DNA of 64,000 nt, from positions 534,235 to 598,234 of the forward strand of contig NZ_JBIRXP010000004.1 in the NCBI RefSeq assembly GCF_044389085.1, written 5' to 3'. The notes beneath the pieces were generated by a model that was not told where the DNA came from, searched no databases, and worked only from the letters and a program-made list of their open reading frames with translations. Made by a program: the position numbers and the translations under genes. Of this stretch, positions 34,358 to 43,015 are shown piece by piece. The stretch is from Isoptericola sp044389085 (GTDB lineage Bacteria > Actinomycetota > Actinomycetes > Actinomycetales > Cellulomonadaceae). Each line of letters begins with the position of its first letter. Positions within the stretch are counted from its first letter, which is position 1.

Positions 34358-35380
34358 TCAGACGGCGGGAGCCTGGGTCGGGATGCTCGGTACCCACGGC
34401 CTTCTGGCCAGGTCCGCGCCGTCCGACGTGTGGTCGGCCGGCGCCGGTCCGCCGAGGTGGACACCCTCGAGCAGGTCCAGAGCGGGACGGTACTTGTTGA
34501 ACGTGTACACGTGGATGCCGGGGGCGCCGGCGTCGAGCACGCGCTGGGCGAGCTCCACGGCCCGCGCCGTCCCGTAGGCGTGCTGGGCCTCCGGGTCCGG
34601 CAGGGCGTCGAGCGCGTCCAGCAGGTGCCGGGGCGCGCGGACGCCGGTGAGCTCCTCGACGCGACGGAGCCGGCGGGGCTCGGTCGTGGGCAGCTGCCCG
34701 GCGAGGATCGGGATCGTCACCCCGGCCGCACGGGCCTCGGCGACGAAGTCGGTGTAGGAGGCGGCCTCGTAGAACAGCTGCGTGATGGCGAAGCTCGCCC
34801 CCGCGTCCTGCTTCTCCTTGAGGCGGCGGACCTCCTGGGCCCGCGTGGTGCCCGCCTGGACGTTGCCGTCGACGAACGTCGCGACGGCGATCGTCATCGG
34901 CCGCGCGGCGCCGCGCAGCGCGGCGCCGGGGTCGGTCGCGCAGCGTCGCGCCTCGACCTCGCGCAGCAGGTGCACGAGCTCGATCGAGGACGAGACGCCG
35001 TCGGCCGGCGGCTGCCAGTCCGGCTGGTCCTTCGGCGGGTCCCCGCGCAGGGCGAGGAACGCGCGGGTGCCGGCGTCGAGGAAGTCGTCGATGACGGCGG
35101 ACACGTCCTCGCGGTGCGCGCCCACGCAGGTCAGGTGGGCCACCGGCAGCACGGGGGTGCCCCCGAGCAGGGTGGCCACGACCTGGCGCGCGGTGGCGCG
35201 GTCGCCGCCGCCCGCCCCGTACGTCACGGACACGAAGTCCGGGCGCGCGGCCACGAGCCGGCGGGCCGTCTCCCAGAACTTGGGGGCGGCGTCAGGCCGG
35301 CGCGGCGGCATGAGCTCGAACGAGACCGTCGGGCGTGCCGGCAGCACCGGGGTGGGCGAAAGGGATGCCTCTGCGACCAT
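34358..35380 (-). CDS. metF: Methylenetetrahydrofolate reductase
   Basis: 340 residues. It reduces 5,10-methylene-THF to 5-methyl-THF, the methyl donor for MetE. Visible family parts are VSFELMPPRR, FVSVTYGAGGGDRATARQVV, HLTCVGAHRED, LALRGDPPKDQPDW and FAITQLFYEAASY. The C-terminus has GAPGIHVYTFNK. GGAG lies 6 bases before the ATG at 35380 and is itself part of the riboswitch P1 helix. First gene of the metF-metE operon. Confidence 0.94.
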   Translation of the reverse strand: MVAEASLSPTPVLPARPTVSFELMPPRRPDAAPKFWETARRLVAARPDFVSVTYGAGGGDRATARQVVATLLGGTPVLPVAHLTCVGAHREDVSAVIDDFLDAGTRAFLALRGDPPKDQPDWQPPADGVSSSIELVHLLREVEARRCATDPGAALRGAARPMTIAVATFVDGNVQAGTTRAQEVRRLKEKQDAGASFAITQLFYEAASYTDFVAEARAAGVTIPILAGQLPTTEPRRLRRVEELTGVRAPRHLLDALDALPDPEAQHAYGTARAVELAQRVLDAGAPGIHVYTFNKYRPALDLLEGVHLGGPAPADHTSDGADLARRPWVPSIPTQAPAV

Positions 35381-35386
35381 GCGTCA

Positions 35387-35492
35387 CTCCATCGATCCTG
35401 GCGTGAGCACCTTCGTCCTCGGGAGGCTTCCGTCGGAGAACGGGTTGCTGCGGCGTCGTCGAGCCAGGACTCTCGGCCGCTCTGGATGGCTT
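35387..35492 (-). promoter_or_regulatory. SAM-I (S-box) riboswitch upstream of metF
   Basis: Read on the minus strand, the leader shows AGAGCGGCCGAGAGTCCTGG, then CTCGACGACGCCGCAGCAACC, and GGTGCTCACGCCAGGATCGA, in the order and spacing of the S-box core. P1 pairs GATGG (35489-35485 region, read as CCATC) with GATGG near 35393-35389. The metF ribosome binding site GGAG (35390-35387) overlaps the 3' strand of P1, so SAM binding should close it and block translation of metF. Confidence 0.88.
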
Positions 35493-35585
35493 GTCACGCG
35501 ATCGTACGCAGCATCCGCGATGCGGGCGAGGATGAGACCGCCTGCTGAGACGATCGCGGAGGGCGGCCGGGCCTGAACGCCCTGC

Positions 35586-36497
35586 TCAGGGCACCAGCAC
35601 GACCTTGCCGCCCGCGTGCCCGGACTCGACGAGCGCGTGCGCCCGGGCGGCGTCGGCCAGCGGCAGCACCGCGCCGACGGTGGTGGTCAGGTCGCCGCGG
35701 GCCAGGGCGGCCACGACCTCGGCGAGGTCCCCGGCGTCCCGCTCGGACCGCCAGCTGGCCTCGACGCCGAGCTCCGCCGCGGCGTCGTCGGCGATGGTGA
35801 CGATCCGGTCCGTGCCGCCGCGCAGGGCGATCGAGTCGGGCAGCACGCCCGCGCCGGTGGTGTCGAGGACGGCGTCCACGCCGCCGGGCGCGAGGGCGCG
35901 GACGCGCTCGACCAGGCCGGCGCCGTACGTGGTCGGCGTGGCACCGAGGGCCGCGACGCGGTCCTGGTTCCGTGCGGACGCGGTCCCGATCACCCGGGCG
36001 CCGCGGCGCACGGCGAGCTGGGTGGCCAGCGCGCCCACCGACCCCGACGCCCCGTGCACCAGGAGCGTCTCGCCGGCGCGCACCTCCAGGAGGCGCAGCA
36101 CGCGGGTCGCCGTCTCCGCCGCGACGGGGAGCGTGACGGCGTCGGTCGGGGCCAGGCCGTCCGGGACGCGCGCGAAGACCTTGGTGAGCGCGAGCTCCGC
36201 GTACCCGCCGCCGACCGTGAAGCCCACGACGCGGTCGCCGGGTGCGACCCGGGCCGCGCCGTCCCCGGCGGGCGGGCCGACCTGGTCGACGACCCCCGCC
36301 ACCTCCAGCCCGGGCACGACGGCCGACGTCGACGCCGGGGCGCCGGGCGCCCCGGCACGCGACTTCACGTCCCAGCCGTTGACGGCGGCCGCCTCGACGC
36401 GCACGCGCACCTGTCCGGGGCCCGCCTCGGGAGCGGGCACGTCGGCGAGGTGCAGCACCTCGGGGTCGCCGTGGGTCTCGAACACGATCGCGCGCAC
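35586..36497 (-). CDS. NADPH:quinone reductase-like zinc-independent alcohol dehydrogenase
   Basis: 303 residues from GTG 36497. It belongs to the medium-chain dehydrogenase family: VRVEAAAVNGWDVKSRAG, GLEVAGVVDQVG, GDRVVGFTVGGGYAEL and the NADP motif LLVHGASGSVGALATQLA. The catalytic zinc cysteines of true alcohol dehydrogenases are absent, so it is of the quinone-oxidoreductase (QOR/CrtR-like) type. It stands alone between the met operon promoter and the SseB gene. Substrate unknown. Confidence 0.9.
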   Translation of the reverse strand: MRAIVFETHGDPEVLHLADVPAPEAGPGQVRVRVEAAAVNGWDVKSRAGAPGAPASTSAVVPGLEVAGVVDQVGPPAGDGAARVAPGDRVVGFTVGGGYAELALTKVFARVPDGLAPTDAVTLPVAAETATRVLRLLEVRAGETLLVHGASGSVGALATQLAVRRGARVIGTASARNQDRVAALGATPTTYGAGLVERVRALAPGGVDAVLDTTGAGVLPDSIALRGGTDRIVTIADDAAAELGVEASWRSERDAGDLAEVVAALARGDLTTTVGAVLPLADAARAHALVESGHAGGKVVLVP

Positions 36498-36575
36498 GCG
36501 GTCATCCTGGCGCAGGCGCCGCCGCCCTGCCCGCGCGGACCAGCGGCGGCGCGGCGGTGTCGCGGCACGACGGGA

Positions 36576-37694
36576 TCACGGGGTGGCGGGTTCGGCCGCG
36601 TCCAGGACGTCGCCAGGGGCGCTCATGAGCCACTCGGTGGCGAACAGGACCTTGTCGGTGAGGCCGAGGATCGCGTCGCGGATCTCGACGTGCGGGGTCG
36701 AGAACGCGAGACGGGCGACGGACCGCGCGCCGGGGGCCGGCGCCCAGTAGTCGACCAGGAGCAGGGGAACGTCCTGCCCGCCGAGCTCGCCCGCACCCCG
36801 GCCGACGCGGACGTGGCGCAGGAACGGCCCCGACAGGGTGTCGGTGACGGTGAGCTCGTCGTCGGGCCCGAGCCGAGGATGGAGGCGGTCGTGGATGCGC
36901 TGCAGGTGCGTGACCTCGCCGGCCTCCGGGCCGAGGTCGTGCCAGTACAGCGTGAGGCTGAGCGCGAGGGCGGCGTCCTTGCCGGGCAGCACCAGGTAGG
37001 CCATCACCTGCCCGCCCGCGGCCGAGGCCTTCGCGGCGACCGCGGTGAGCTGCTCCCGCAGGTCGCGCCGCAGCCCGGCCCCGCGGTCGCCGAGCGCCGC
37101 GCCCTGCTGCTTGACGATCGCGCGGATCTGCAGGTCGCGCTGCGCCTCGTCCTCCAGGTCGATCAGGGCCCAGTGGTCGGGCAGGTTGAGCTCGATGCCG
37201 ATGCCGCGCGACCCGCCGGGCTCGTCGACGCTGGCCATGGCATGGAGGCCCTCGATGCTGATGCCCGCGCCGGTGCTGTCGGCCAGGCCGGTGCTGTCGG
37301 CGGCGTCGCCGGGGCCCAGCGTGTCGCTGAGCTCGGCCACCCCCAGGGTCATCTCGTGGGTGCTGCCGGGGTCGACGACGACCCGGTCGAGGACCGCGCC
37401 GTGCCGGCGGAGGAACGGGACCAGGGAGTCACGCCGGCGAAGGCTGTAGGCCCGTGCGGGGTCGTCCGCGAGGAACCGCTCGAGGGCACCGGGCGTGGAG
37501 AAGAGACACAGGGCGTAGGGGAGCGTGGCCCCCTCGGGCGCGGCGAACACCCGCACCTGCGGGGTGTCGTCCTCGCGGGGGAGGACGGGGACGACGACCG
37601 GGTCGGAGCGCAGGGCGCGGCCGACGGCGTCGCGGTCGGCCGCGGCGAGAGCCGCAGCGAGGGGCGACCTCGAGTCGGGGGGTGCGTCCGTCAT
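36576..37694 (-). CDS. SseB-like protein
   Basis: 372 residues. The N-terminal domain (about residues 10-125) resembles SseB: PLAAALAAADRDAVGRAL, TPQVRVFAAPEGATLPYALC, LFSTPGALERFL. The middle has ALIDLEDEAQRDLQIRAIVK and the C-terminal third VMAYLVLPGKDAALALSLTL and FLRHVRVGRG. There is no signal peptide. SseB-like proteins often occur near type VII toxin genes in actinobacteria, and this one lies 164 bases downstream of the ESX immunity gene on the same strand. A role as a second immunity or accessory protein is possible but unproven. Confidence 0.7.
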   Translation of the reverse strand: MTDAPPDSRSPLAAALAAADRDAVGRALRSDPVVVPVLPREDDTPQVRVFAAPEGATLPYALCLFSTPGALERFLADDPARAYSLRRRDSLVPFLRRHGAVLDRVVVDPGSTHEMTLGVAELSDTLGPGDAADSTGLADSTGAGISIEGLHAMASVDEPGGSRGIGIELNLPDHWALIDLEDEAQRDLQIRAIVKQQGAALGDRGAGLRRDLREQLTAVAAKASAAGGQVMAYLVLPGKDAALALSLTLYWHDLGPEAGEVTHLQRIHDRLHPRLGPDDELTVTDTLSGPFLRHVRVGRGAGELGGQDVPLLLVDYWAPAPGARSVARLAFSTPHVEIRDAILGLTDKVLFATEWLMSAPGDVLDAAEPATP

Positions 37695-37858
37695 GGTCGA
37701 TCAGGTCTCCTGGTTGGTCGGCGGAACTCTCTGCGCCGTCGACACCGAGCACGGCGGCCGTCCCGCCGAGGCGGTCATCGGGCCTCGCGCGTGCATGGCG
37801 TGGTGATCTCGCGTCGGTGGACACGATGAAGCGCGCCCTTCACCGATGACTCCCGTCG

Positions 37859-38347
37859 CTAGCTTCCCGGTTCATGGGTCGCCAGACGTCGATTCGCGGC
37901 ACCGCCCCAACGGATCCCGACCGCGCCGACGAGCCCTGAGTCGAGGATGCCGAAGAAGACCGGCCCGCGCCCGCGCCAGTCTCTGAACGTCTCCGTGGAG
38001 AACGTCATGAGGACGCAGTCCTGGTAGTACGCGATGTCCAGCCGGGGGTACTCGTACCCCTCAGGGCCTCCCGACCAGCGTGCGGTGACGGGTGCGTCTG
38101 CGACCTGGGCGGCGAACGACTGCTCGACGGACCGGGCACCGGGGGCGTTCACGAGGACGAGCTCGGCGAGGTCGTGCTCCACCGGGTCGAACTTCAGCTC
38201 GAGGAGACGGTGCTGCTCGACGGCGCGCACGTAGGTGGGAGGGCTCGAGAGCCGTTCGTAGGCGGGCCACGTCGCGGTGACAGGGACGTACTCGTCGAAC
38301 TCCACGGCCACCTCGCCGGGGGCGTCGGGTCCGGCGAGCTCGATCAT
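37859..38347 (-). CDS. Probable immunity protein of the ESX toxin
   Basis: 162 residues, soluble and acidic, no signal peptide or membrane helix. ATG 38347 overlaps the toxin stop by 4 bases (ATGA), the usual arrangement of a toxin and its immunity protein. Recognisable stretches are VAVEFDEYVPVTATWPAYER, RWSGGPEGYEYPRLDIAYYQ and GPVFFGILDSGLVGAVGIRW; I do not recognise the family. The assignment rests on position only. It would protect the producer from the C-terminal toxin domain of the neighbouring gene. Confidence 0.65.
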   Translation of the reverse strand: MIELAGPDAPGEVAVEFDEYVPVTATWPAYERLSSPPTYVRAVEQHRLLELKFDPVEHDLAELVLVNAPGARSVEQSFAAQVADAPVTARWSGGPEGYEYPRLDIAYYQDCVLMTFSTETFRDWRGRGPVFFGILDSGLVGAVGIRWGGAANRRLATHEPGS

Positions 38348-40080
38348 GACGTGCCTCCGAGGTGTCGTGCGTGCTTCAGGACGTCAGCGAGCCCTTCCTC
38401 GCGGGCCGCCGAGAAGATCAGCTCCCAGCCGCCGACGAGCTGCATCTCCTCGAAGTTCCCGACTACCGCGCCGTCGATCGCATCGACGAGGTCGTCCAGG
38501 CGCACCTGCTCACCGAGCCGCCGCGCCTGAGGCGCCAGGTGCCGCGTCTCCTCCCAGATGTGCTTGGAGGCGTTGGGGTTCACCCACACCTCCGCCCCGT
38601 CGGTCCGGGTCACGGTGAACGACTTCGGCAGCGCGGAACCGGCGTCGCGCGGGCCCTGCGTCGCCGCGATGCGGGACATCCCGTGGCCGCCGGCGTTGTG
38701 GACCAGGACGGGGACGTCGCCGGCGAGGACGTAGTAGTCGTGGTGGGTCTCGACGTGGACGTTGTACACAGCGACGGGTCCGTCGGGGGCGTGCTCGTCA
38801 CGGTGCTCGACGTCGATCCGGTCCAGCGTCACGGTCCCCGTGCCTTCGCCCGTGTCGGGGGTCACGAGGATGTCGCCGGGCTGCAGGTCACGGGCCAGGA
38901 TCCAGCCCATGTTGGCCACCATGAACGGGTGCTCGTCCGTGGTCGTCACGGTGTGCCCGCCGATGGTCAGGTGGAACAGCGTCGTGGTGGTGCGGACGAA
39001 CGTCTCGGCCACGAGCTGCGGCTCATCGGCACCCGTCTGCAGGTCGTGCGCCCAGATCTTGTCCCCGGCCCTGATCTCCTCGATCGGCCGGTCACCGTCG
39101 ACCGTGCGCACCAGGGTGCCCGCGGTGAAGCAGGTGCCGAACCCGACCTTGCACCACGCCTTCTTCGCCCCGGACTTCACGCCCTGCTTGAACGCCGCCT
39201 TCGACAGCCCGGTGGCGGCCTTGGCCGCGCCGCCCAGACCGATCACCGACAGGGCGGCGCCCGCGATCGCGATGCCCGCCTCCGCCCAGGAGCGTTCCCC
39301 GGTCGCGGCGAGCGTGATGTTCGCCAGCGCGGACACGATCGCCGCGACCGCGGCGACCACGATCAACACCCCCGCCAACGCCGTCCCGACCACCGGGATG
39401 AACGCGACCACCACCGCCAACAACCCCGCGATCATCGAGACCATGTCCGCGATGTCGGCGATCGCGGCCACGACCTTCGAACCCCAGTCGTCCCACCACG
39501 AGTCGTTCAGATCATCACCGCCGGTGATGTCCTCGATCCGGGCGACCGCATCGTTCGCGGCCCGGTCCCGGTCGCTCACCGCCGACTCGATGTCCGAGCG
39601 CGCCGCCGCGGCCCGCCCGTTCGCGTCGTCCGCGCTCCCACCCGCGGCCTCCGCCTGCTGCTGATACTCCCGCTTCTCCTCAGCATCCGTGGCCGAGTCC
39701 GCCAGATCCTGGAACCGGTCCCGCGACCCGGCCGCCGAGTCCGCCGCGTCCCGCGCCGCCCGCGCCCGCTCCAACGCGTGCAACGTCTCGGACTGCACCC
39801 GCTCCAGGACGCTCGCGTAGTCGACCAGCGCCTCCCCCGTGGCCTGGTACCGCGAGTGCGCGCGCCGGATCTCCGAGACCGTGTCCTCCTTGGTCTCCAT
39901 CAGCGCGTCGACCGCCTGGGAGATCGTGCCCGCCACGTCCAGACGCGACATCGCGCCCGCCGCGTCGTCGATCGATCCCGCGACCTCCAGATAGTCCTGC
40001 CCACCCGAGAGCACCAGCACCGGATCCCCCGGCGTCGGGTCCGCGTCCAACCCCACCGGCGACCAGTCCGCCGGCCTCAC
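38344..40080 (-). CDS. ESX-type polymorphic toxin with HINT domain and C-terminal toxin
   Basis: 578 residues from GTG 40080. Residues about 35-190 form a helical coiled-coil region like an LXG/WXG-type N-domain. Residues about 200-295 contain several hydrophobic helices (VSMIAGLLAVVVAFIPVVG). Residues 317-462 are a HINT (intein-like) domain: it starts CFTAGTLVRT, has DEHPF and ends VLVHN, and should cut off the following toxin. The last 116 residues (from AGGHGMSR) are the likely toxin; VNPNASKHIWEETRH is its most distinctive segment, perhaps an RNase, but this is not certain. It overlaps both neighbours by 4 bases. Confidence 0.85.
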   Translation of the reverse strand: MRPADWSPVGLDADPTPGDPVLVLSGGQDYLEVAGSIDDAAGAMSRLDVAGTISQAVDALMETKEDTVSEIRRAHSRYQATGEALVDYASVLERVQSETLHALERARAARDAADSAAGSRDRFQDLADSATDAEEKREYQQQAEAAGGSADDANGRAAAARSDIESAVSDRDRAANDAVARIEDITGGDDLNDSWWDDWGSKVVAAIADIADMVSMIAGLLAVVVAFIPVVGTALAGVLIVVAAVAAIVSALANITLAATGERSWAEAGIAIAGAALSVIGLGGAAKAATGLSKAAFKQGVKSGAKKAWCKVGFGTCFTAGTLVRTVDGDRPIEEIRAGDKIWAHDLQTGADEPQLVAETFVRTTTTLFHLTIGGHTVTTTDEHPFMVANMGWILARDLQPGDILVTPDTGEGTGTVTLDRIDVEHRDEHAPDGPVAVYNVHVETHHDYYVLAGDVPVLVHNAGGHGMSRIAATQGPRDAGSALPKSFTVTRTDGAEVWVNPNASKHIWEETRHLAPQARRLGEQVRLDDLVDAIDGAVVGNFEEMQLVGGWELIFSAAREEGLADVLKHARHLGGTS

Positions 40081-40397
40081 ACCGGTCCGCCGGGCCGTGC
40101 CGGGGCGGGGGCGCCGTCGCCGCTGATGCCGTCGGCGAGGTCGGAGTCGATGTCCGTGAACGCCTGCGCCACCTGCACCGACGCGTCCGCCAGCAGCCGG
40201 AGGTTCTGGGTCATCTTCTCCCGGGTGTCGTCCCACGAGCTCGCGAAGTCGCGCACGGCGCCGGCCAGGCCGTCGTGCCCCACGGCGTCCGCGATGCGGT
40301 CCGAGCGCGTCGTCGCGTTCTCGAACTCGTCCGCCACCGTGGTCAGGCTCGACCCCAGCTCCGTCACCGCATCAAGGTCCACCCGGAGATCCGCCAC
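40077..40397 (-). CDS. WXG100-like ESX partner protein
   Basis: 106 residues from GTG 40397, the size of ESX substrates. It is predicted as a helical hairpin: LRVDLDAVTELGSSLTTVAD, then FASSWDDTREKMTQNLRLLA. A tryptophan in the turn (SSWDD) stands where WXG proteins have W-x-G. The Pro/Gly tail (APAPARPGGPV) may be disordered. It starts the three-gene toxin operon and overlaps the toxin GTG by 4 bases, so it probably pairs with the toxin for export. The ESX machine itself is not in the window. Confidence 0.78.
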   Translation of the reverse strand: MADLRVDLDAVTELGSSLTTVADEFENATTRSDRIADAVGHDGLAGAVRDFASSWDDTREKMTQNLRLLADASVQVAQAFTDIDSDLADGISGDGAPAPARPGGPV

Positions 40398-40453
40398 CGG
40401 CCCTCACCCCCCTTCGCCCGCAAGAGAGTAACCAGGTTCACGTCTGATGCACC

Positions 40454-40471
40454 ACGGGGAGAACTCCCCGT
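40454..40471 (-). terminator. Terminator after cstA-ybdD
   Basis: The palindrome ACGGGGAG-AA-CTCCCCGT (40454-40471) folds as a stem with a GAAC tetraloop, 18 bases after the YbdD stop and 57 bases before the WXG100 start. It separates the two operons. Confidence 0.65.
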
Positions 40472-40488
40472 CGTGCCTGGTCAGCGGG

Positions 40489-40725
40489 TCAACAGCAGCG
40501 CGAGCCGGGGTTGCGGTCCTGCTCCGCGTAGTGCTCCCGCCAGAACTCGCGCTCGCCCATCGGCTCGCGGTCCGGGTGCGCGGACCGTTCGTGCGCCACG
40601 TACGTCGCGTACGCGTCGTCGCCCATCACCTGCCGCACGTACCAGCGCAGGCTCGACGCCGCCCGGGCGAGCGCCCGGGCGGCGTCGTGCACCATGCCGG
40701 TGCGGGCGTCAGTGGTGCCCGGCAC
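40489..40725 (-). CDS. YbdD/YjiX family small protein
   Basis: 78 residues from GTG 40725 (ATG 40695 is an alternative). The conserved core is SLRWYVRQVMGDDAYATYV, then HPDREPMGEREFWREHYAEQ and a C-terminal SRCC. This is the small partner regularly encoded next to CstA/BtsT pyruvate transporters. It overlaps the cstA stop by 17 bases, so translation is likely coupled. It may adjust transporter activity; its mechanism is not known. Confidence 0.88.
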   Translation of the reverse strand: MPGTTDARTGMVHDAARALARAASSLRWYVRQVMGDDAYATYVAHERSAHPDREPMGEREFWREHYAEQDRNPGSRCC

Positions 40726-42976
40726 CGCTGGTCTCCCGCAGGCCGGCGTCGGCCCACTGCTTCTCGATCCGCTTCTCCTCCGCCGAGGCGATCAGGCCGG
40801 CCGGGGCGAAGCGCCGCGAGGCGACGGGCGGGTCCTCGTGGTTCTCGCCGCCCCCGGTGCGGAACGCCTTGAGGGTCACGACCACCGATGCGACGATCAC
40901 GATGATCGCCAGCACCACGAACACGATCGACAGGGTGCCCTGCACGAAGGTGTTGCGGACCACGGCCTCCATCGCCGCGACGTCGGGCGCCGTGCCGAAC
41001 GACGTCTCCCCGGCCGCGAGGGCGTCCTTGAACGCCCGGTGCTGCGCCCAGTACCCCACCTGCGGCACGTCCGAGAAGATCTTCTCGAACGACGCCCAGA
41101 TGGTGATGATCGCCGTGAACGCCAGCGGCACGGCCACGATCCACAGCCAGGCCCAGTACCGGCGGCCGCGCTTCGCGACGATGGCGAGCACGACGGCGAG
41201 GGCGATCGCGGCGAGCAGCTGGTTCGCGATGCCGAACAGCGGGAAGAACGTGTTGATGCCCCCGAGCGGGTCGGTGACGCCCAGGTAGAGGATCGTGCCC
41301 CACCCGGCGACCATGATCGCGGTGCAGATCCACACCCCCGGCCGCCAGCTCACGTCCTTGAACCGCGGTGCCACGTTGCCGATCGTGTCCTGCAGCATGA
41401 AGCGGGCCACGCGGGTGCCGGCGTCGACGGCGGTGAGGATGAACAGCGCCTCGAACATGATCGCGAAGTGGTACCAGAAGCCCATCATCGCCGTGCCGCC
41501 CACCAGCTGGTGCATGATGTGCGCCAGCCCGAGCGCGAGCGTCGGGGCGCCGCCCGTGCGGGAGACGATCGACGGCTCGCCCACCTGGGTCGCCAGGGTG
41601 CTGAGCATGTCGGGCGTGAGGTTGACGCCCGCGAGGCCGAGCGAGTTCACGAACGCGACCGCGCCCTCGATGGTGCCGCCCGTGGCGGCCGCCGAGGAGT
41701 TCATCGCGAAGTAGACGCCGCGGTCGATCGAGATCGCGGCGACCAGCGCCATGATCGCGACGAACGACTCCATGAGCATGCCGCCGTAGCCGATGAAGCG
41801 CGTTTGGCGCTCCTTCTCCACGAGCTTCGGCGTCGTGCCCGAGGAGATGAGCGCATGGAACCCGGACAGGGCGCCGCACGCGATCGTCACGAACAGGAAC
41901 GGCCACAGGTTGCCGGACACCACCGGGCCGGTCTCGCCGCTCGCGAACTCGCTGATGGCGGGCACGTTGATCTCGGGCCGCACGATGACGACGGCGCCGG
42001 CGAGCACCACGATGACGCCCACCTTCATGAAGGTGGACAGGTAGTCGCGGGGGGCGAGCAGCAGCCACACGGGCAGGACGGCAGCCACGAACCCGTAGAC
42101 GATGATGCCGACGGCGATGGTGGTGCGGTCGAGGTGGAAGAACTCGGCGCCCCACGTGGTCTCGGCCACCATGCCGCCGCCGATGATCGCGGCGAGCAGC
42201 AGCACGAACCCGATGAGCGAGACCTCGGTGATCTTGCCCGGGCGCAGGTACCGCAGGTAGATGCCCATGAACAGGGCGATGGGGATCGTCATCGACACGC
42301 TGAACACGCCCCACGGGCTCTCGCCGAGGGCGTTGACGACCACCAGGGCGAGGATCGCCACGATGATGATCATGATCAGCAGGGACGCGATGATCGCGGC
42401 CACCCCGCCGATGCGGCCCAGCTCCTCGCGCGCCATCTGCCCGATGGTGCGGCCACCGCGGCGCATGGAGAAGAACAGCACCGTGTAGTCCTGCACGGCG
42501 CCCGCGAGCACCACGCCCACGATGATCCAGATGGTGCCCGGCAGGTACCCCATCTGCGCGGCGAGCACGGGGCCGACCAGCGGACCGGCGCCCGCGATGG
42601 CGGCGAAGTGGTGGCCGAACAGCACGCGGCGGTCCGTGGGGACGAAGTCCTTGCCGTCCTCGCGCGTCTCGGCGGGCGTGGCACGGCGGTCGTCCGGGCG
42701 GGTGATGTACCGCTCGATGACCTTCGAGTAGAAGCGGTACCCGATGAGGTAGGTGCAGACCGACGCGAAGACGAACCAGATCGCATTGATGGTCTCGCCG
42801 CGCACCAGCGCGATCATGACCCACGCCACGCCGCCGAGCAGCGCGATCGCGGCCCAGAGCGCGATCTTCGCGGGTGTCCAGCGGGGCTTGAGGTCCTCGG
42901 CCGGCACGGCCGTCGGGGGGAGCGAGGGGTCGGGGACGATCTCGTCCGTCGCCGTGGCTCCGGCATCTGCTGACAA
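40709..42976 (-). CDS. cstA: CstA/BtsT-family pyruvate or peptide transporter
   Basis: About 755 residues with 16-18 membrane helices. Family signatures include DRRVLFGHHFAAIAGAGPLV, GPVLAAQMGYLPGTIWIIVG and AGAVQDYTVLFFSMRRGGRT, with ISSGTTPKLVEKE later. CstA proteins import pyruvate using the proton gradient and respond to carbon starvation. TTG 42976 is chosen because TGGAGG lies 6 bases upstream; GTG 43015 upstream in frame lacks such a site and is the alternative. It is cotranscribed with ybdD and divergent from the giant adhesin. Confidence 0.9.
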   Translation of the reverse strand: MSADAGATATDEIVPDPSLPPTAVPAEDLKPRWTPAKIALWAAIALLGGVAWVMIALVRGETINAIWFVFASVCTYLIGYRFYSKVIERYITRPDDRRATPAETREDGKDFVPTDRRVLFGHHFAAIAGAGPLVGPVLAAQMGYLPGTIWIIVGVVLAGAVQDYTVLFFSMRRGGRTIGQMAREELGRIGGVAAIIASLLIMIIIVAILALVVVNALGESPWGVFSVSMTIPIALFMGIYLRYLRPGKITEVSLIGFVLLLAAIIGGGMVAETTWGAEFFHLDRTTIAVGIIVYGFVAAVLPVWLLLAPRDYLSTFMKVGVIVVLAGAVVIVRPEINVPAISEFASGETGPVVSGNLWPFLFVTIACGALSGFHALISSGTTPKLVEKERQTRFIGYGGMLMESFVAIMALVAAISIDRGVYFAMNSSAAATGGTIEGAVAFVNSLGLAGVNLTPDMLSTLATQVGEPSIVSRTGGAPTLALGLAHIMHQLVGGTAMMGFWYHFAIMFEALFILTAVDAGTRVARFMLQDTIGNVAPRFKDVSWRPGVWICTAIMVAGWGTILYLGVTDPLGGINTFFPLFGIANQLLAAIALAVVLAIVAKRGRRYWAWLWIVAVPLAFTAIITIWASFEKIFSDVPQVGYWAQHRAFKDALAAGETSFGTAPDVAAMEAVVRNTFVQGTLSIVFVVLAIIVIVASVVVTLKAFRTGGGENHEDPPVASRRFAPAGLIASAEEKRIEKQWADAGLRETSGAGHH

Positions 42977-43015
42977 GGTGAGCCTCCAAGGCGTCGCGTC
43001 GTCGGGACCCGACAC

